64,000 nt of DNA from JAGXSE01 sp040757295 (GCA_040757295.1 JBFLXH010000008.1:19928-83927); one strand, 5' to 3'. Shown: positions 16,290 to 26,096, counted from the first letter of the stretch. Program-made: numbers and translations. The notes: generated from the letters alone by a model not told the origin.

Positions 16290-16706
16290 TCAGATTAGTT
16301 TTTCCGAGTGCTCAGTCACCTGGCCGCCTTCTTTTTCCACCTCTAGGGTATACTGGTTCATCATGCCAGCCACCCCACCCAGCCCGGCCAGGACAGCCAG
16401 TTGACTGCTGGCCATTACCCCTAGCAGTCCAAGGGCTCCCACAGTAGCCGGGAATTCAAATACCGTTTCGCCATCTTTCTTGATCCGGATTCTGGTAACA
16501 TTGCCCTTATGCAGGATTTCCTTAAGCTGGGCCGCTACCTTGGATTTCCCTGCCTGCAATCTGTCTTCCCAGTTGGTATCCCTTTCTTCTAAGCTGACTA
16601 GAGCCTGCACCACATCGCCGTTAGCCTTCTCCAAGGCTTCCTTGGCTGCTTTATAGGATACTCCTAAACGCTCCCGGATTACATCAATTTTTTCCAGTTC
16701 CTGCAC
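16290..16706 (-). CDS. DUF4342 protein with N-terminal UBA-like helical domain
   Basis: The N-terminus (LEKIDVIRERLGVSYKAAKEALEKANGDVVQALVSLEE) is a UBA/EF-Ts-like three-helix fold. A basic linker and the DUF4342 part follow (VTRIRIKKDGETVFEFPATVGALGLLGVM) with a hydrophobic stretch. The frame is open upstream, but AAGGAGG at eight bases marks the GTG start, giving 138 residues. The function of the family is unknown; it is common in Firmicutes. It is divergently oriented to the yibE/F-like gene. Confidence 0.8.
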   Translation of the reverse strand: MQELEKIDVIRERLGVSYKAAKEALEKANGDVVQALVSLEERDTNWEDRLQAGKSKVAAQLKEILHKGNVTRIRIKKDGETVFEFPATVGALGLLGVMASSQLAVLAGLGGVAGMMNQYTLEVEKEGGQVTEHSEKLI

Positions 16707-16921
16707 CTTAAGTCCCTCCTTTTTGTCTAGTTTAACCTGGGGCTTTTGCGGGTATGCGTTGATACTCACTGGACCTTCCCCGTTTGGCGAAAAGAGCTTC
16801 TCCTGTCATCATACTATCCGCCAGGCATTTGGGCATAACCTAGAAAAATTTTTATGCCTTGACCAGGCCGAAATCTGGTACAATGAAAACAAGCTGTTTT
16901 ATGCACATAGGAGGTACAAGG

Positions 16922-18070
16922 ATGCGGAACTTTATCTTGCTTTTTGCCCTAGCCATTCTGCTGGCAGTTCCCCTGCCTTTAGATGCCGCCGGGACAGAAC
17001 AGGACCAGGTTGAACATAATGTGTTGGTCCGGGCCAAAGTTCTAAAGGTTGTCAAGGAGGTCCAGCCCCCCCAGGGGGATTTCCATTTTGCCGGCGCCCA
17101 GCAGGTGACAGTGGAGATTTCAGAGGGACCCTTGAAAGGGAAAATCCTCCAGGTGGAAAACTATCTTTCAGGTATCTCAGCGCTGGACATTGATTATTTT
17201 CCCGGCGACAGGGTCATCCTTTCTCTGGACCTGGAAAACGGGCAAGTAACTGCGGCCTATCTGGCCGACCTGGCACGGGACAGTCAATTGCTTTACCTAA
17301 CAGCCTTTTTTGTATTGCTGCTTCTGGCTATAGGCGGTTTCAAAGGGTTGAAAGCGGTGATTACCTTAGGGATTACCGCCATGGGGGTTCTCTATGTGCT
17401 GATTCCCGGTCTTTTGAAGGGGCACGACCCGGTTTGGCTGTCCATCCTGGTGGCAGCGGGAGTTACCATCATCACTCTCCTGGTAGTAGGTGGGGTAAAT
17501 CAAAAATCAATTGCAGCCATCCTAGGGACTGTTGGAGGCACTCTGATGGCAGGAATTTGCGCTAAACTGGCGATTTCAGCAGGCAGACTTAGCGGTCTGG
17601 GCCTGGAGGAAGCACAAATGCTGCAGTATATACCCCAGGAGATTATTTTCAATTATCAAGGGTTGTTGTTTGCCGCCATGATCATCGGGGCTATAGGGGC
17701 CATTATGGATGTGGGTATGTCCATCGCCTCTGCCATCCAGGAAATTTACCTGGCCAACCCCAAGCAGAGCCTGTGGGACTTATATAAGTCCGGTCTCAAC
17801 GTAGGGAGGGACATTATCGGCACCATGTCCAACACCCTAATCCTGGCCTATACAGGCAGTACCCTACCTCTACTCCTGCTAATTGCCGCCCATGACCAAC
17901 CCCTGATCAAAATCATAAACCTTGACATGATTGCGTCAGAGGTAGTCAGGGCTTTAGCGGGAAGCATCGGGTTAATTCTGGCTGTACCTATTACCGCCGC
18001 CTGCGCCAGCCTTTTGGTTAGGCGGCAAAAAAAGGCCCGCACCAGCCAGGGAGATTTTTGGTCCGGCTAA
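16922..18070 (+). CDS. YibE/F-like multi-pass membrane protein
   Basis: Starts with a signal peptide or anchor (MRNFILLFALAILLAVPLPL), then a soluble extracytoplasmic domain of about 110 residues, then a cluster of about seven to eight membrane helices beginning near LLYLTAFFVLLLLAIGGF. This is the YibE/YibF family layout. AGGAGG lies seven bases before the ATG, so I reject the longer frame. Family function is not firmly known; a transport role has been proposed. It converges on recO with a four-base overlap of the 3' ends. An extended -10 (TGGTACAAT) lies upstream. Confidence 0.85.
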   Translation: MRNFILLFALAILLAVPLPLDAAGTEQDQVEHNVLVRAKVLKVVKEVQPPQGDFHFAGAQQVTVEISEGPLKGKILQVENYLSGISALDIDYFPGDRVILSLDLENGQVTAAYLADLARDSQLLYLTAFFVLLLLAIGGFKGLKAVITLGITAMGVLYVLIPGLLKGHDPVWLSILVAAGVTIITLLVVGGVNQKSIAAILGTVGGTLMAGICAKLAISAGRLSGLGLEEAQMLQYIPQEIIFNYQGLLFAAMIIGAIGAIMDVGMSIASAIQEIYLANPKQSLWDLYKSGLNVGRDIIGTMSNTLILAYTGSTLPLLLLIAAHDQPLIKIINLDMIASEVVRALAGSIGLILAVPITAACASLLVRRQKKARTSQGDFWSG

Positions 18071-18825
18071 GGCCCAAGGCGTTTGATTTCCATTAAGAAC
18101 TCACGGGAACGCAGGTTCCGTTCCAGGCGGTATTTAATATAGTTGTGGAGGATTTCGTCCAGTTGGCGGCTCACAGGGGCCGTCACTTTTAATCTGGGCA
18201 GCATGGCAGGAGGCATGCGTAAAAGCTGCCGCATCACTGCCAGGGAAGCCGGGGAAATGGCAGCAGCGCCGGTGTCCGCCTCCCAGCAGCGGTAACACAG
18301 GAGACCGCCCAACTGATAGCTGAACTTATGCCTGGTATCGCTACCAGGGGTCTCGTGGCAATGAACACAGGTGGTTGTTTCCGGCCAATATCCTGCCAGG
18401 GCCATCATCCGCAGTTCGAACATCAAGGCCACCAGTTCAGGCTCTGCCTCCTCTCCCAAAAGGCGCCAGGAAGACAACAAGAGGGAAAAAACCGGCTCAT
18501 TTTTTTCTTTCTCTGGGAGCATCCCATCGGTAAGATCGGCCATATAGGTGGCATAGGTCATCCGGGTTAGGTCCTGCCCTAAGGGGTAGAAGGGGTCCCG
18601 GACTTCCACCTGGGTCACGGTATCCAAGCTGCGGCCTTCATACATCTGAAAATCGGACAGGGTTAAAGGCTGCACCCCACCCCGCAACCGGCTCTTGGGT
18701 TTGCGCACACCCTTGACAATAGCCTGCACCTTGCCCCTGGCACGGGTGAAGATGGTCAGCAATTTGTCTGCTTCCCCATAATCTCTTGACTTCAGCACTA
18801 CCCCTTCGGAACGGTAGGGTCCCAC
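18067..18825 (-). CDS. recO: DNA repair protein RecO
   Basis: Recombination mediator that helps load RecA on SSB-coated DNA. An N-terminal OB fold (SEGVVLKSRDYGEADKLLTIFT) leads into a helical domain with a zinc site, CVHCHETPGS followed by LLCYRCW (two CxxC pairs, residues about 150-180). At 252 residues it is typical. It precedes glyQS and follows era in the conserved order. Confidence 0.95.
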   Translation of the reverse strand: MGPYRSEGVVLKSRDYGEADKLLTIFTRARGKVQAIVKGVRKPKSRLRGGVQPLTLSDFQMYEGRSLDTVTQVEVRDPFYPLGQDLTRMTYATYMADLTDGMLPEKEKNEPVFSLLLSSWRLLGEEAEPELVALMFELRMMALAGYWPETTTCVHCHETPGSDTRHKFSYQLGGLLCYRCWEADTGAAAISPASLAVMRQLLRMPPAMLPRLKVTAPVSRQLDEILHNYIKYRLERNLRSREFLMEIKRLGP

Positions 18826-18849
18826 CTGTTCTCACCCCAGTTTCTTTCA

Positions 18850-19014
18850 GGAAATCAGAATTCAGGAGTCAGAATTCAGAATTCTTGGAGACCAAAAGCC
18901 GCTCTCTTATTCTGCCCTGAAAATAAATCGGCACCATTTTCCACCATCTGATGGAGAAGCGAAGTTTCATGAGCGTCTGCCTCCTGACTCCTGAATCCTG
19001 ACTACTGACTTCTG
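18850..19014. repeat. Inverted repeat element (GAATTCAGGAGTCAG type) between era and recO
   Basis: The left part repeats CAGAATTCAGGAGTCAG. The right part carries its inverse, CTGACTCCTGAATCCTGACT, about 100 bases later, with a purine-biased spacer. It is unrelated to the type-1 and type-2 repeats of this window. It resembles short palindromic repeats seen dispersed in other bacterial genomes. I see no coding potential in it. Confidence 0.7.
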
Positions 19015-19018
19015 CCCT

Positions 19019-19918
19019 TTACTCATGCACATAACCGAATAAACGCAGGTCCCGGTCCTGCTGGCGCCAGTCCTTTTTAACCCGCACCCACAGGTCCAGG
19101 TAGACCTTGCTGCCCAATAGAGCCTCCATGTCCTGGCGGGCCAGGGAACCGATGGTCTTTAACATATTCCCCTGCTTGCCGATAATAATGGCTTTCTGGC
19201 TATCCCGTTCCACATAGATGCCGGCAGACACGTACACAGTGTTTTCCGGCCGCTGTTCCACCTGTTCAACCACCACCGCCAGGGCGTGGGGGACTTCCTC
19301 CTTGGTCTGGTAAAGGGCTTTTTCCCGGATTAGCTCTGCCATGAGCAGTCTTTCCGGCTGATCAGTTACCATGTCCAGGGGGAAGTACCTGGGACCCTCA
19401 GGGAGGTACTCCCAGATCAAAGAAACCATCTTCTCGGTGTTTTCTCCCGTTTTCGCCGAAACCGGGATGGTCTGGGTGAACTCCCGGCGGGAAGTATAGG
19501 CCTTAATCAAGGAGATAAGTTGGTCCTTATGTACTTTATCCAATTTGTTGAGAATCAGAAATATGGGGGTATCAATGCCCTCCAAAGATGCCAAGATGTA
19601 TTCTTCACCGGCGCCAAACTTGGCGCTGGCGTCCACCACGTAAAGAATCAAGTCCACCTCGGCCAGGGAGCGAAGCGCAACCTCTCGCATGTATTGGCCC
19701 AGTTTATGCTTGGGCTTGTGGATGCCTGGGGTGTCAATAAAGACAACCTGACCCGACGGTCCATTGAGTACTGCCTGGATTTTATTGCGGGTGGTCTGGG
19801 GTTTGTCCGACATAATCGCCACTTTGTGCCCCACCACCTTGTTCAGCAAGGTTGACTTGCCCACATTGGGCCTGCCGATAATACTGACAAAACCGGAACG
19901 GAATACCTCTTCAGTCAT
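19019..19918 (-). CDS. era: GTPase Era
   Basis: Ribosome-maturation GTPase that binds the 3' end of 16S rRNA. G1 is GRPNVGKSTLLN, G3 is DTPGIHKPKHKLG, G4 is LNKLDKV and G5 is VSAKTGEN; a C-terminal KH domain carries IIIGKQGNMLKTIG. The frame opens further upstream, overlapping cdd, but AAGGAG precedes the ATG of MTEEVFRSGFVSIIG. That gives 299 residues, the normal length. Confidence 0.96.
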   Translation of the reverse strand: MTEEVFRSGFVSIIGRPNVGKSTLLNKVVGHKVAIMSDKPQTTRNKIQAVLNGPSGQVVFIDTPGIHKPKHKLGQYMREVALRSLAEVDLILYVVDASAKFGAGEEYILASLEGIDTPIFLILNKLDKVHKDQLISLIKAYTSRREFTQTIPVSAKTGENTEKMVSLIWEYLPEGPRYFPLDMVTDQPERLLMAELIREKALYQTKEEVPHALAVVVEQVEQRPENTVYVSAGIYVERDSQKAIIIGKQGNMLKTIGSLARQDMEALLGSKVYLDLWVRVKKDWRQQDRDLRLFGYVHE

Positions 19919-19943
19919 ATCTTTCTCCTTACCTGCTTCAAGT

Positions 19944-20354
19944 CTATTTCTTTTCCGGGCTGGGTTCACCCTGCGCCAGGGAAAAACTGGCCGGCAGCAG
20001 TTCAACCACTGTCAGCACCTGGCGCTCCTCCCGGTCATTCCCCATTATTACTTTAATATCGCCGCCGAACTCTCGTAATACTTGGCGACAAGCGCCGCAG
20101 GGCGGGCAAAAGGCATCCCCGCCAGCCGTTACCGCTATGGCGGAAAATTCCCGTTCCCCTTCTGAAACGGCCTTCACCAAGGCTGCCTGTTCGGCGCAAA
20201 TGGTCAGGCCGTAGGCAGCGTTTTCCACATTACAGCCTCTATAGACCCGGCCAGATTTAGTCAACAAGGCCGCTCCGACCATGAACCCGGAATAGGGAGC
20301 ATAGGCATGCTGGCGAGCCGCACGGGCAGCTGCCAATAGTTCAAGTTCATCCAT
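19944..20354 (-). CDS. cdd: Cytidine deaminase
   Basis: Zinc enzyme that deaminates cytidine and deoxycytidine. The active site is visible as CAEQAALVKA (zinc Cys and catalytic Glu, near residue 53) and CPPCGACRQVLREF (two zinc cysteines near 86-89). At 136 residues it is the homotetrameric form. AAGGAGG lies before the ATG. It sits between dgkA and era as in Bacillus. Confidence 0.95.
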   Translation of the reverse strand: MDELELLAAARAARQHAYAPYSGFMVGAALLTKSGRVYRGCNVENAAYGLTICAEQAALVKAVSEGEREFSAIAVTAGGDAFCPPCGACRQVLREFGGDIKVIMGNDREERQVLTVVELLPASFSLAQGEPSPEKK

Positions 20355-20378
20355 AAGTATTATCCTCCTTAACCCAAA

Positions 20379-20756
20379 TCAATAGAACCTGCTGATTATT
20401 TCCCTAATGGGGCGGCAGAAAACCATCAGTCCCAGCACCACTGCAGTAATTGCCGCTAACAGCACTGCCCCAGCGGCAATATGCTTGATCCGCCGGGCAA
20501 GAGGGTGATAAGTGTTAATTACCAAATCTACAAGAGCCTCTACCGCTGTATTGATCATCTCGCAGATCAGAACCAGGGCAATAGCAAAAAGCAGCAAGGC
20601 TGTTTCCAGGTGGTTTAAACGGAAAAAGCCTGCTGCTGCCAGCACCACTACTGCCGCGGCCAAATGGACCCGCATGTTCTTTTGCGTCCGGACAGCTTCC
20701 AGAATACCGTCCCAGGCATCACCAAACCTGTCCGGCAAACCCCTTTGTTTTTTCAT
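20379..20756 (-). CDS. dgkA: Undecaprenol/diacylglycerol kinase, DgkA family
   Basis: Integral membrane kinase; Gram-positive members phosphorylate undecaprenol. Three membrane helices are evident. The catalytic signature ICEMINTAVEALVDLV lies near residues 64-80, preceded by NMRVHLAAA, which carries the nucleotide-binding residues. The 125-residue length fits. Located between ybeY and cdd in the standard order. Confidence 0.92.
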   Translation of the reverse strand: MKKQRGLPDRFGDAWDGILEAVRTQKNMRVHLAAAVVVLAAAGFFRLNHLETALLLFAIALVLICEMINTAVEALVDLVINTYHPLARRIKHIAAGAVLLAAITAVVLGLMVFCRPIREIISRFY

Positions 20757-20766
20757 TGGCTATCTC

Positions 20767-21237
20767 CTAGCGGTGCAAGCCTAGATCAGCCAGGACCGTT
20801 TCTTCCGCCTGGCGCATCACTTTAGTTTCCTCGGGATCCTGATGGTCATACCCCAATAGGTGCAGGATGCCATGGACAGCCAAAAAACCAATTTCCCGCT
20901 CCAGACTGTGACCATACTCTTCGGCCTGCCTGGCTGCCGTCTCCAGGGAAATAATCACATCTCCCAGTAAAAGCCCTGGCTCAACTCCCAGGATTTCCGG
21001 CTCTTCTTCACCAGTTTCTTGCATGGCAAAGGAAAGCACATCTGTTGGAGCATCGACACCCCGGTATTCAAGATTCAAGCGTTGAATTTCCTGATCATCC
21101 ACCAAGACCAGGCTTACTTCTGCTTCCAAAGAGACCCTTGCCAAACGCAAGACAAGGTTGGCTACTCTTTCCAGCAGCTCTTCCATTTGCGGAGAAAAGG
21201 CAACTTTATCCTGCAGATTTTGCACGAATAGCGACAT
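20767..21237 (-). CDS. ybeY: Endoribonuclease YbeY (rRNA maturation factor)
   Basis: Single-strand RNase required for 16S rRNA 3' processing. The zinc motif HGILHLLGYDHQDPEE is present near residues 118-133, with GDVIISLETAARQAEEYGHSLERE before it. A length of 156 residues is normal. GGAG precedes the ATG, and the gene overlaps the end of pgpH by 32 bases. Confidence 0.95.
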   Translation of the reverse strand: MSLFVQNLQDKVAFSPQMEELLERVANLVLRLARVSLEAEVSLVLVDDQEIQRLNLEYRGVDAPTDVLSFAMQETGEEEPEILGVEPGLLLGDVIISLETAARQAEEYGHSLEREIGFLAVHGILHLLGYDHQDPEETKVMRQAEETVLADLGLHR

Positions 21238-23362
21238 CTTTTGTTCTCCTTCGCTCCAGTTCTTTTAAGACGGCATCAGGATACTCGATCCGGTTGTGGA
21301 AGATTCCGCTTAAAACCCTTACAAAAGCCTGGGCGATCCTATCCAGTTCCCGGTAGGTCAGTTCGCTGGCCTCCAATTGCCCGTCGTCCAATTTATCCTT
21401 GATAATCCTGCGCACCAGCCCCTCCATTCTACCGGGAGTTGGTTTTTGCATGGCCCGGACGGCAGCCTCTACGCTGTCGGCCAACATCACAATGGCAGAT
21501 TCTTTGCTTCTAGGTTTTGAACTTTCGTAACGGTAGTCGCTTTCAGTTACGGAACCGGTCCGGTCTTGCTCAACAGCTTTGTGATAGAAATAGCTGATCA
21601 GGCTGGTACCATGGTGCTGTTCAATAATATCGCATATTATCTGGGGCAGGCGATGGTTTTTGGCCATTTCCAACCCGTCCTTGATATGAGAGGAAATGAT
21701 TAATGTGCTCAAACTGGGTGACAGTTTATCATGGGGGTTTTCCGCCGTAAACTGGTTTTCTATGAAGAAGTATGGCCGTTTTAGTTTGCCGATATCATGG
21801 TAATAGGCGCCAATCCGGGCTAGAAGAGAATCCGCCCCTACAGCATCGGCTGCCGCTTCTGCCAGGTTCCCTACCATTACGCTGTGATGGTAGGTGCCAG
21901 GAGCCTCGACCAGCATCCTTTTCAGGAGAGGCTGGTTCGGGTTGGAAAGTTCCAGCAGCTTAACCGATGTGGTGATGCCAAAGGCAGTCTCCAGGAAAGG
22001 CAAGGAACCTATAGTTAAAATGGCCGAAAGCACTCCGTTAATTATCCCCATTAGCACAGCAAGAGAAACCGTGGTCAGAGAAGCCGAGATCAGGAGGCTC
22101 ATGGCAGTAATAGTAACAACGTTAGCCAGGGCGATATAAAGGCTGGACTTAGCCAGGTCGGAGCGTTGGCTTAGTTTAGAAACACTATAGACCCCAGCCA
22201 GTCCCCCTACAACAGCCACCACTGTAAAGGACAGTTGGCCGCCAGTGATTATCCCTGTAAATATCGCCATGATGATGGTACAGAAAATAGCCAGTTTTGT
22301 ATCCATTAAAATGGCGATCAGCATGGCCCCTGCCGCCACCGGCGCCAGATAGCCCGTAACCATGGCGGTTGCTCCCCTGCCCAGGTTAATGGCATAAAAG
22401 CCCTTGGTAAAGACCAGGGTTGTAACCACCAAAATCCCCAAGAGGACGAAAAAGGGTTCATGCTCATAGACCACGCGCTGGTGCTGGTAGAGGAAGAAAA
22501 AGATTAAGCCATAGGAAATCAGGATCAGCATGGCCAGCCCCAATAGGGGCAGGTAAGGAGCTTGGGTACGCAACAACCCAAGCTGCTGCAAGGCCTCGAT
22601 CTGGGCTTCCGTAACCACATCGCCTTCCCGGACAATCACCTGGTTCATCTGAATACTGACATGCTGATTGGCAACCGCATCCTGGGCAAGTTGAATATTC
22701 CGCGTCGTTGCCACCGGATCATAAACCAGGTTGGGCTGGATTTCTACTAGCTGCAGCACGGCTTTTAGGACAGGAGCCAAAGAGGCGCTGTTAGGCAGCC
22801 GGTCAACCTCCTGTATCATCTTCTGCCTGGAGGATTCTACCGCCTCCCGCTGGATGCCATGGCCCATATGCTGCCGGAGGAGTTGAATTGCGTTAAGTTC
22901 CAAAGCGCGAAGAGCTGCCGGGTCAGCCCGCAGCACCAGCGCAGCCTCTTTAGTGTTAAACACAGGCAAAAGCTGCCTGAGATTGTTCAGCTTCTGGAAT
23001 TCTTCATCTCCAGCCGAGACAATTTCCTGTATACTGGCAAAATACCTGCGTAGAGCCCCTTCAACCTCTTGGAGCACCTGGTTGTCCACCCGGTAAGCAA
23101 GCTTAACCTGGCGAGCTGCTTCCTGCCGGGCTGCTTCTGTTAAGACCTCGCTCACATAGGTAATACTTTTAGGAGCCGGAAATGTCCTGGGGCTGGGCTG
23201 TCCAGCCTCCAATTTAATGTTTCTGGGCATTAAATTGGCCCCCAGGATCAGCATGGTAGCCAAGAAAAAGACCAAGCCCCAGACAAAACGGCGGATATTT
23301 AAACTGCGCCAAGTCCGGGCCAGCGGGACCAACAACTCCCGGATTACATATTTAAGGTTCAC
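21206..23362 (-). CDS. pgpH: PgpH/YqfF family cyclic-di-AMP phosphodiesterase (7TM-HD)
   Basis: Family members degrade c-di-AMP. One N-terminal membrane helix precedes an extracytoplasmic 7TMR-HDED domain of about 230 residues. Seven membrane helices follow, then a cytoplasmic HD domain with GTYHHSVMVGNLAEAAA, IGAYYHDIGKLKRP, ISSHIKDGLEMA and IIEQHHGTSLISYF. At 718 residues it is full length. The start is GTG. A type-1 repeat separates it from phoH upstream, so the operon is interrupted by that repeat. Confidence 0.94.
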   Translation of the reverse strand: MNLKYVIRELLVPLARTWRSLNIRRFVWGLVFFLATMLILGANLMPRNIKLEAGQPSPRTFPAPKSITYVSEVLTEAARQEAARQVKLAYRVDNQVLQEVEGALRRYFASIQEIVSAGDEEFQKLNNLRQLLPVFNTKEAALVLRADPAALRALELNAIQLLRQHMGHGIQREAVESSRQKMIQEVDRLPNSASLAPVLKAVLQLVEIQPNLVYDPVATTRNIQLAQDAVANQHVSIQMNQVIVREGDVVTEAQIEALQQLGLLRTQAPYLPLLGLAMLILISYGLIFFFLYQHQRVVYEHEPFFVLLGILVVTTLVFTKGFYAINLGRGATAMVTGYLAPVAAGAMLIAILMDTKLAIFCTIIMAIFTGIITGGQLSFTVVAVVGGLAGVYSVSKLSQRSDLAKSSLYIALANVVTITAMSLLISASLTTVSLAVLMGIINGVLSAILTIGSLPFLETAFGITTSVKLLELSNPNQPLLKRMLVEAPGTYHHSVMVGNLAEAAADAVGADSLLARIGAYYHDIGKLKRPYFFIENQFTAENPHDKLSPSLSTLIISSHIKDGLEMAKNHRLPQIICDIIEQHHGTSLISYFYHKAVEQDRTGSVTESDYRYESSKPRSKESAIVMLADSVEAAVRAMQKPTPGRMEGLVRRIIKDKLDDGQLEASELTYRELDRIAQAFVRVLSGIFHNRIEYPDAVLKELERRRTKDVAIRAKSAG

Positions 23363-23379
23363 CTATAGCCATCTCCCTT

Positions 23380-23674
23380 TCAACTGGGTCTTGGCTTCAG
23401 TGGGGGATTGCTTCCCCCGCTGAAGCTTAGATTCGACCAGTTCTTGGCTCCGGTTTACCGGAGCTTAGAACTGGTTAATCCCATAGGGGGCCAGTTAATA
23501 CAGTGGCGTAGCCGCTCTTAAAATGAGCCAGGCCATAAATTATACACTAATTTAACGTGGCCTGAAAGCGAATTTCATGCTCGGCTTCATTGATTTTAAT
23601 ATTTTTCCTTTGCCGAGCATTTCCCGCCGCTTGGAGAAGCGGGGGTCTTAGAGCGGGTAGCCATCTGTGATAAT
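23380..23674 (-). repeat. Type-1 repeat copy C with one type-2 insert, between phoH and pgpH
   Basis: Minus-oriented copy whose left boundary abuts the phoH stop codon and whose right boundary lies just before the pgpH ribosome-binding site. A type-2 unit occupies about 23524-23625. It fills the whole gap between two genes normally tightly linked in this operon. Confidence 0.9.
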
Positions 23675-24640
23675 TTACTGGTGCTGTTCATAGGCCTGGA
23701 TAATCTTCTGCACCAAAGGGTGCCGCACCACATCCGCTTCAGTCAGGTACTCAAAGGCAATGCCTTTTATTCCCTTTAAAACCTGCTGCACATGAACCAG
23801 ACCCGATACATTTTCCTTGGGCAGATCCACCTGGGTAATATCTCCGGTAATCACTGCTTTTGAACCAAACCCAATCCTGGTCAAAAACATCTTCATCTGT
23901 TCGGGAGTGGTATTTTGAGCTTCATCAAGAATGATGAAAGAGTCGTCAAGGGTACGCCCCCGCATATAGGCTAAAGGAGCTATTTCAATCAGGGTTCGTT
24001 CCATATACTTTTCTGCTGTATCTAATCCTAACACATCGTACAATCCGTCGTATAAAGGCCGTAGGTACGGGTTTACCTTTTCCTGCAGGTCACCAGGCAA
24101 AAAGCCCAATTTTTCCCCTGCTTCCACTGCAGGCCTAGCCAGGATAATCCGGTTGACTTCTTTGTTCCGCAAGGCGGATACAGCCATCACCACCGCCAGA
24201 TAGGTTTTCCCTGTGCCGGCCGGGCCGATGCCAAAAACCAGGTCATGGTTCTTAATGGCCTGGACATACTTCAACTGCCCCAGGGTCTTAGGCTTAATGG
24301 GTTTACCCCGGGGAGTAACATAAATTGGCTCTGACAAGGCTTCGGTTATTTTTCCCTTTTGGCTCCGGTCCTTCCCTAAAAGACCCAGGGCGTAATTTAT
24401 GGTTCCTATTGAGATCGGGGTGCCTGACTGCACCAAGGCTAACAGCTGGTGAAATAAGTCCTGGACGAGTTCCACAGCCTCTTCAGATCCAGAAATAATT
24501 AGCTGATTGCCTCTGGCCACAATCTTCGCATCACAATTATTTTCGATAAACCTGAGGTGCTCGTCATGTTTGCCAAAAATGGCAGCCGCTTCTCCGTTGT
24601 TGCCGATTGCCATCCTAATTTCATGGTAATCTTTCGCCAA
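23675..24640 (-). CDS. phoH: PhoH-like ATPase
   Basis: An N-terminal KH-like RNA-binding part (NNGEAAAIFGKHDEHLRFIE and following) is joined to the PhoH P-loop ATPase with Walker A FGIGPAGTGKTYLAVVMAV and Walker B DDSFIILDEAQNTTPEQMKMFLTR. At 321 residues it is normal. The start is a TTG after GGGAGGT. Role proposed for the family: RNA-associated helicase/ATPase linked to YbeY. The gene ends right at the repeat boundary. Confidence 0.94.
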   Translation of the reverse strand: MAKDYHEIRMAIGNNGEAAAIFGKHDEHLRFIENNCDAKIVARGNQLIISGSEEAVELVQDLFHQLLALVQSGTPISIGTINYALGLLGKDRSQKGKITEALSEPIYVTPRGKPIKPKTLGQLKYVQAIKNHDLVFGIGPAGTGKTYLAVVMAVSALRNKEVNRIILARPAVEAGEKLGFLPGDLQEKVNPYLRPLYDGLYDVLGLDTAEKYMERTLIEIAPLAYMRGRTLDDSFIILDEAQNTTPEQMKMFLTRIGFGSKAVITGDITQVDLPKENVSGLVHVQQVLKGIKGIAFEYLTEADVVRHPLVQKIIQAYEQHQ

Positions 24641-24702
24641 ATCGTTATAGACCTCCCGCCAACGGTTTGATATATGGCAGCGCTATCATGTCTTTCAATA
24701 AT

Positions 24703-24807
24703 ATACTCGGCAAGGGATAAAATTGCATTATCATAATGAAGCCGAGTATGAAATTCGCTTTGAGGCCACGTTAAATCAATGAATAATTAGTGGCCTCGCT
24801 CATTATA
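24703..24807 (+). repeat. Solo type-2 palindromic element, copy D
   Basis: Stands alone between yqfD and phoH, bounded by TATACTCGGC and GCTCATTATA. It has two hairpins, CTCGGC/GCCGAG and GAGGCCAC/GTGGCCTC. It shows that type 2 is an independent unit and not merely part of type 1. TA-rich flanks (AATA and AATTATA) adjoin both ends. Confidence 0.9.
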
Positions 24808-24857
24808 ATTATACAGCCTTCGATGCTGCCCCTCAATAGCAAGCTCTGGCAGACAAC

Positions 24858-26096
24858 TTACAGCTTGAAAGGCTGCACGACCCCGATATCCTCGACAGCT
24901 TCCACGGTGACCTTAACAGCAACTTTTTCTTTATCTCCAGGCAAGGTCTTAACAGCTTGAGCAACAATGGCAGTACTGGCCGGCATTTGGCTCTTAATAA
25001 GAGCCAAGGCCCTGGCTTCAGCTATAGATAGGGCTTCTGCAGCGGTAAAGCTTTTCTCCCTAATTTCCACTTCATGGTAAGTTGTCGTTATTATTTCGAC
25101 AGGGGCCGGTAAATTCCTCCACCCTGGCAAAGTTTTCACCTCGGCCCTGGGCATTGCGTTGGCAAACTGTCTGCCCGCCCTCTTTAGTATTATTTCTCGG
25201 TTGCCAATTACTAAGCTAATAGCCATGGCCTTCCTGCCAGTGGGTATCTCCTGCCGCTCCGTCAAAAAAACAATCTCTTCAGCTTCGTACCATACCCTAG
25301 CCCGCACAATTCCCCGCGCCCGCCGGTACTGAGCCTTGTCCTGGGGCTTGGGAGGGGCCGGAGCCCCCTGGGCCAGGCTGGGATCCTGGGGATAGATAAT
25401 TCCGGAAATTAACACCTGCCCTTTTACTACCGTATCCCCGGCTTTTACCAGGGGGTTTCCGATCATCACAAGAATTTCTTTAATTACCCCATCTTTGGCA
25501 GCTACCACATGGGCAGGCTCCTGGCGCTGGTATTGAGGCGAGAGCAAAACCTTTTCCACGACTTTGATCCTAGCCCTAGTGCCCTCGACCTGGATTCCCA
25601 CCCATGCCAACTCTGGAATGCTGTTTTCCAGGTGCTTTTCCACCAGACTTACATCCAGCCGCCTTTTGGCAGCTCCAATGTACAGGCCCTTTTCCTTAGC
25701 TCTTTCCTGGATATCAATCGGGTTGACATACTGCAGGGGCTCCTGAGGCGCCACCTCAATAAACCAAACAAAAGAGGATAAATAGACGAGGGCTGCCAGA
25801 AAAAACACTGCCCCGGCTACCAGCATCCGGCGGCCTTTTAATTGATGAATGGTAAAAGGCAGCCCATATTTTTGTTTTATCCGCACTCTGCAGCGGGTTT
25901 TACGGGCTATATCCCGCAGCTGGAAAAATCCTGCCGGGAGTACTTTCATGATTACGGTATCGTTGGGCAGGCGAAAGATATCCCATAATCTTATGCCCTT
26001 GGTAAGGGAAAGGTTAATGAAGCGTTCTACCCCCGTGCCCTGTACAGTGATCAATACATATCCCCTGAAGTAAACCCACCACCTGCCAAAATCCAT
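24858..26096 (-). CDS. yqfD: Sporulation protein YqfD
   Basis: Starts MDFGRWWVYFRGYVLITVQG, a conserved opening of YqfD/SpoIV-like stage IV proteins. A basic N-terminal domain leads to one membrane helix near residues 93-113 (MLVAGAVFFLAALVYLSSF). A large extracytoplasmic region with repeated beta segments follows. At 412 residues it is normal. In Bacillus, yqfC and yqfD are sporulation genes transcribed in the mother cell. It follows yqfC by 15 bases. Confidence 0.92.
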   Translation of the reverse strand: MDFGRWWVYFRGYVLITVQGTGVERFINLSLTKGIRLWDIFRLPNDTVIMKVLPAGFFQLRDIARKTRCRVRIKQKYGLPFTIHQLKGRRMLVAGAVFFLAALVYLSSFVWFIEVAPQEPLQYVNPIDIQERAKEKGLYIGAAKRRLDVSLVEKHLENSIPELAWVGIQVEGTRARIKVVEKVLLSPQYQRQEPAHVVAAKDGVIKEILVMIGNPLVKAGDTVVKGQVLISGIIYPQDPSLAQGAPAPPKPQDKAQYRRARGIVRARVWYEAEEIVFLTERQEIPTGRKAMAISLVIGNREIILKRAGRQFANAMPRAEVKTLPGWRNLPAPVEIITTTYHEVEIREKSFTAAEALSIAEARALALIKSQMPASTAIVAQAVKTLPGDKEKVAVKVTVEAVEDIGVVQPFKL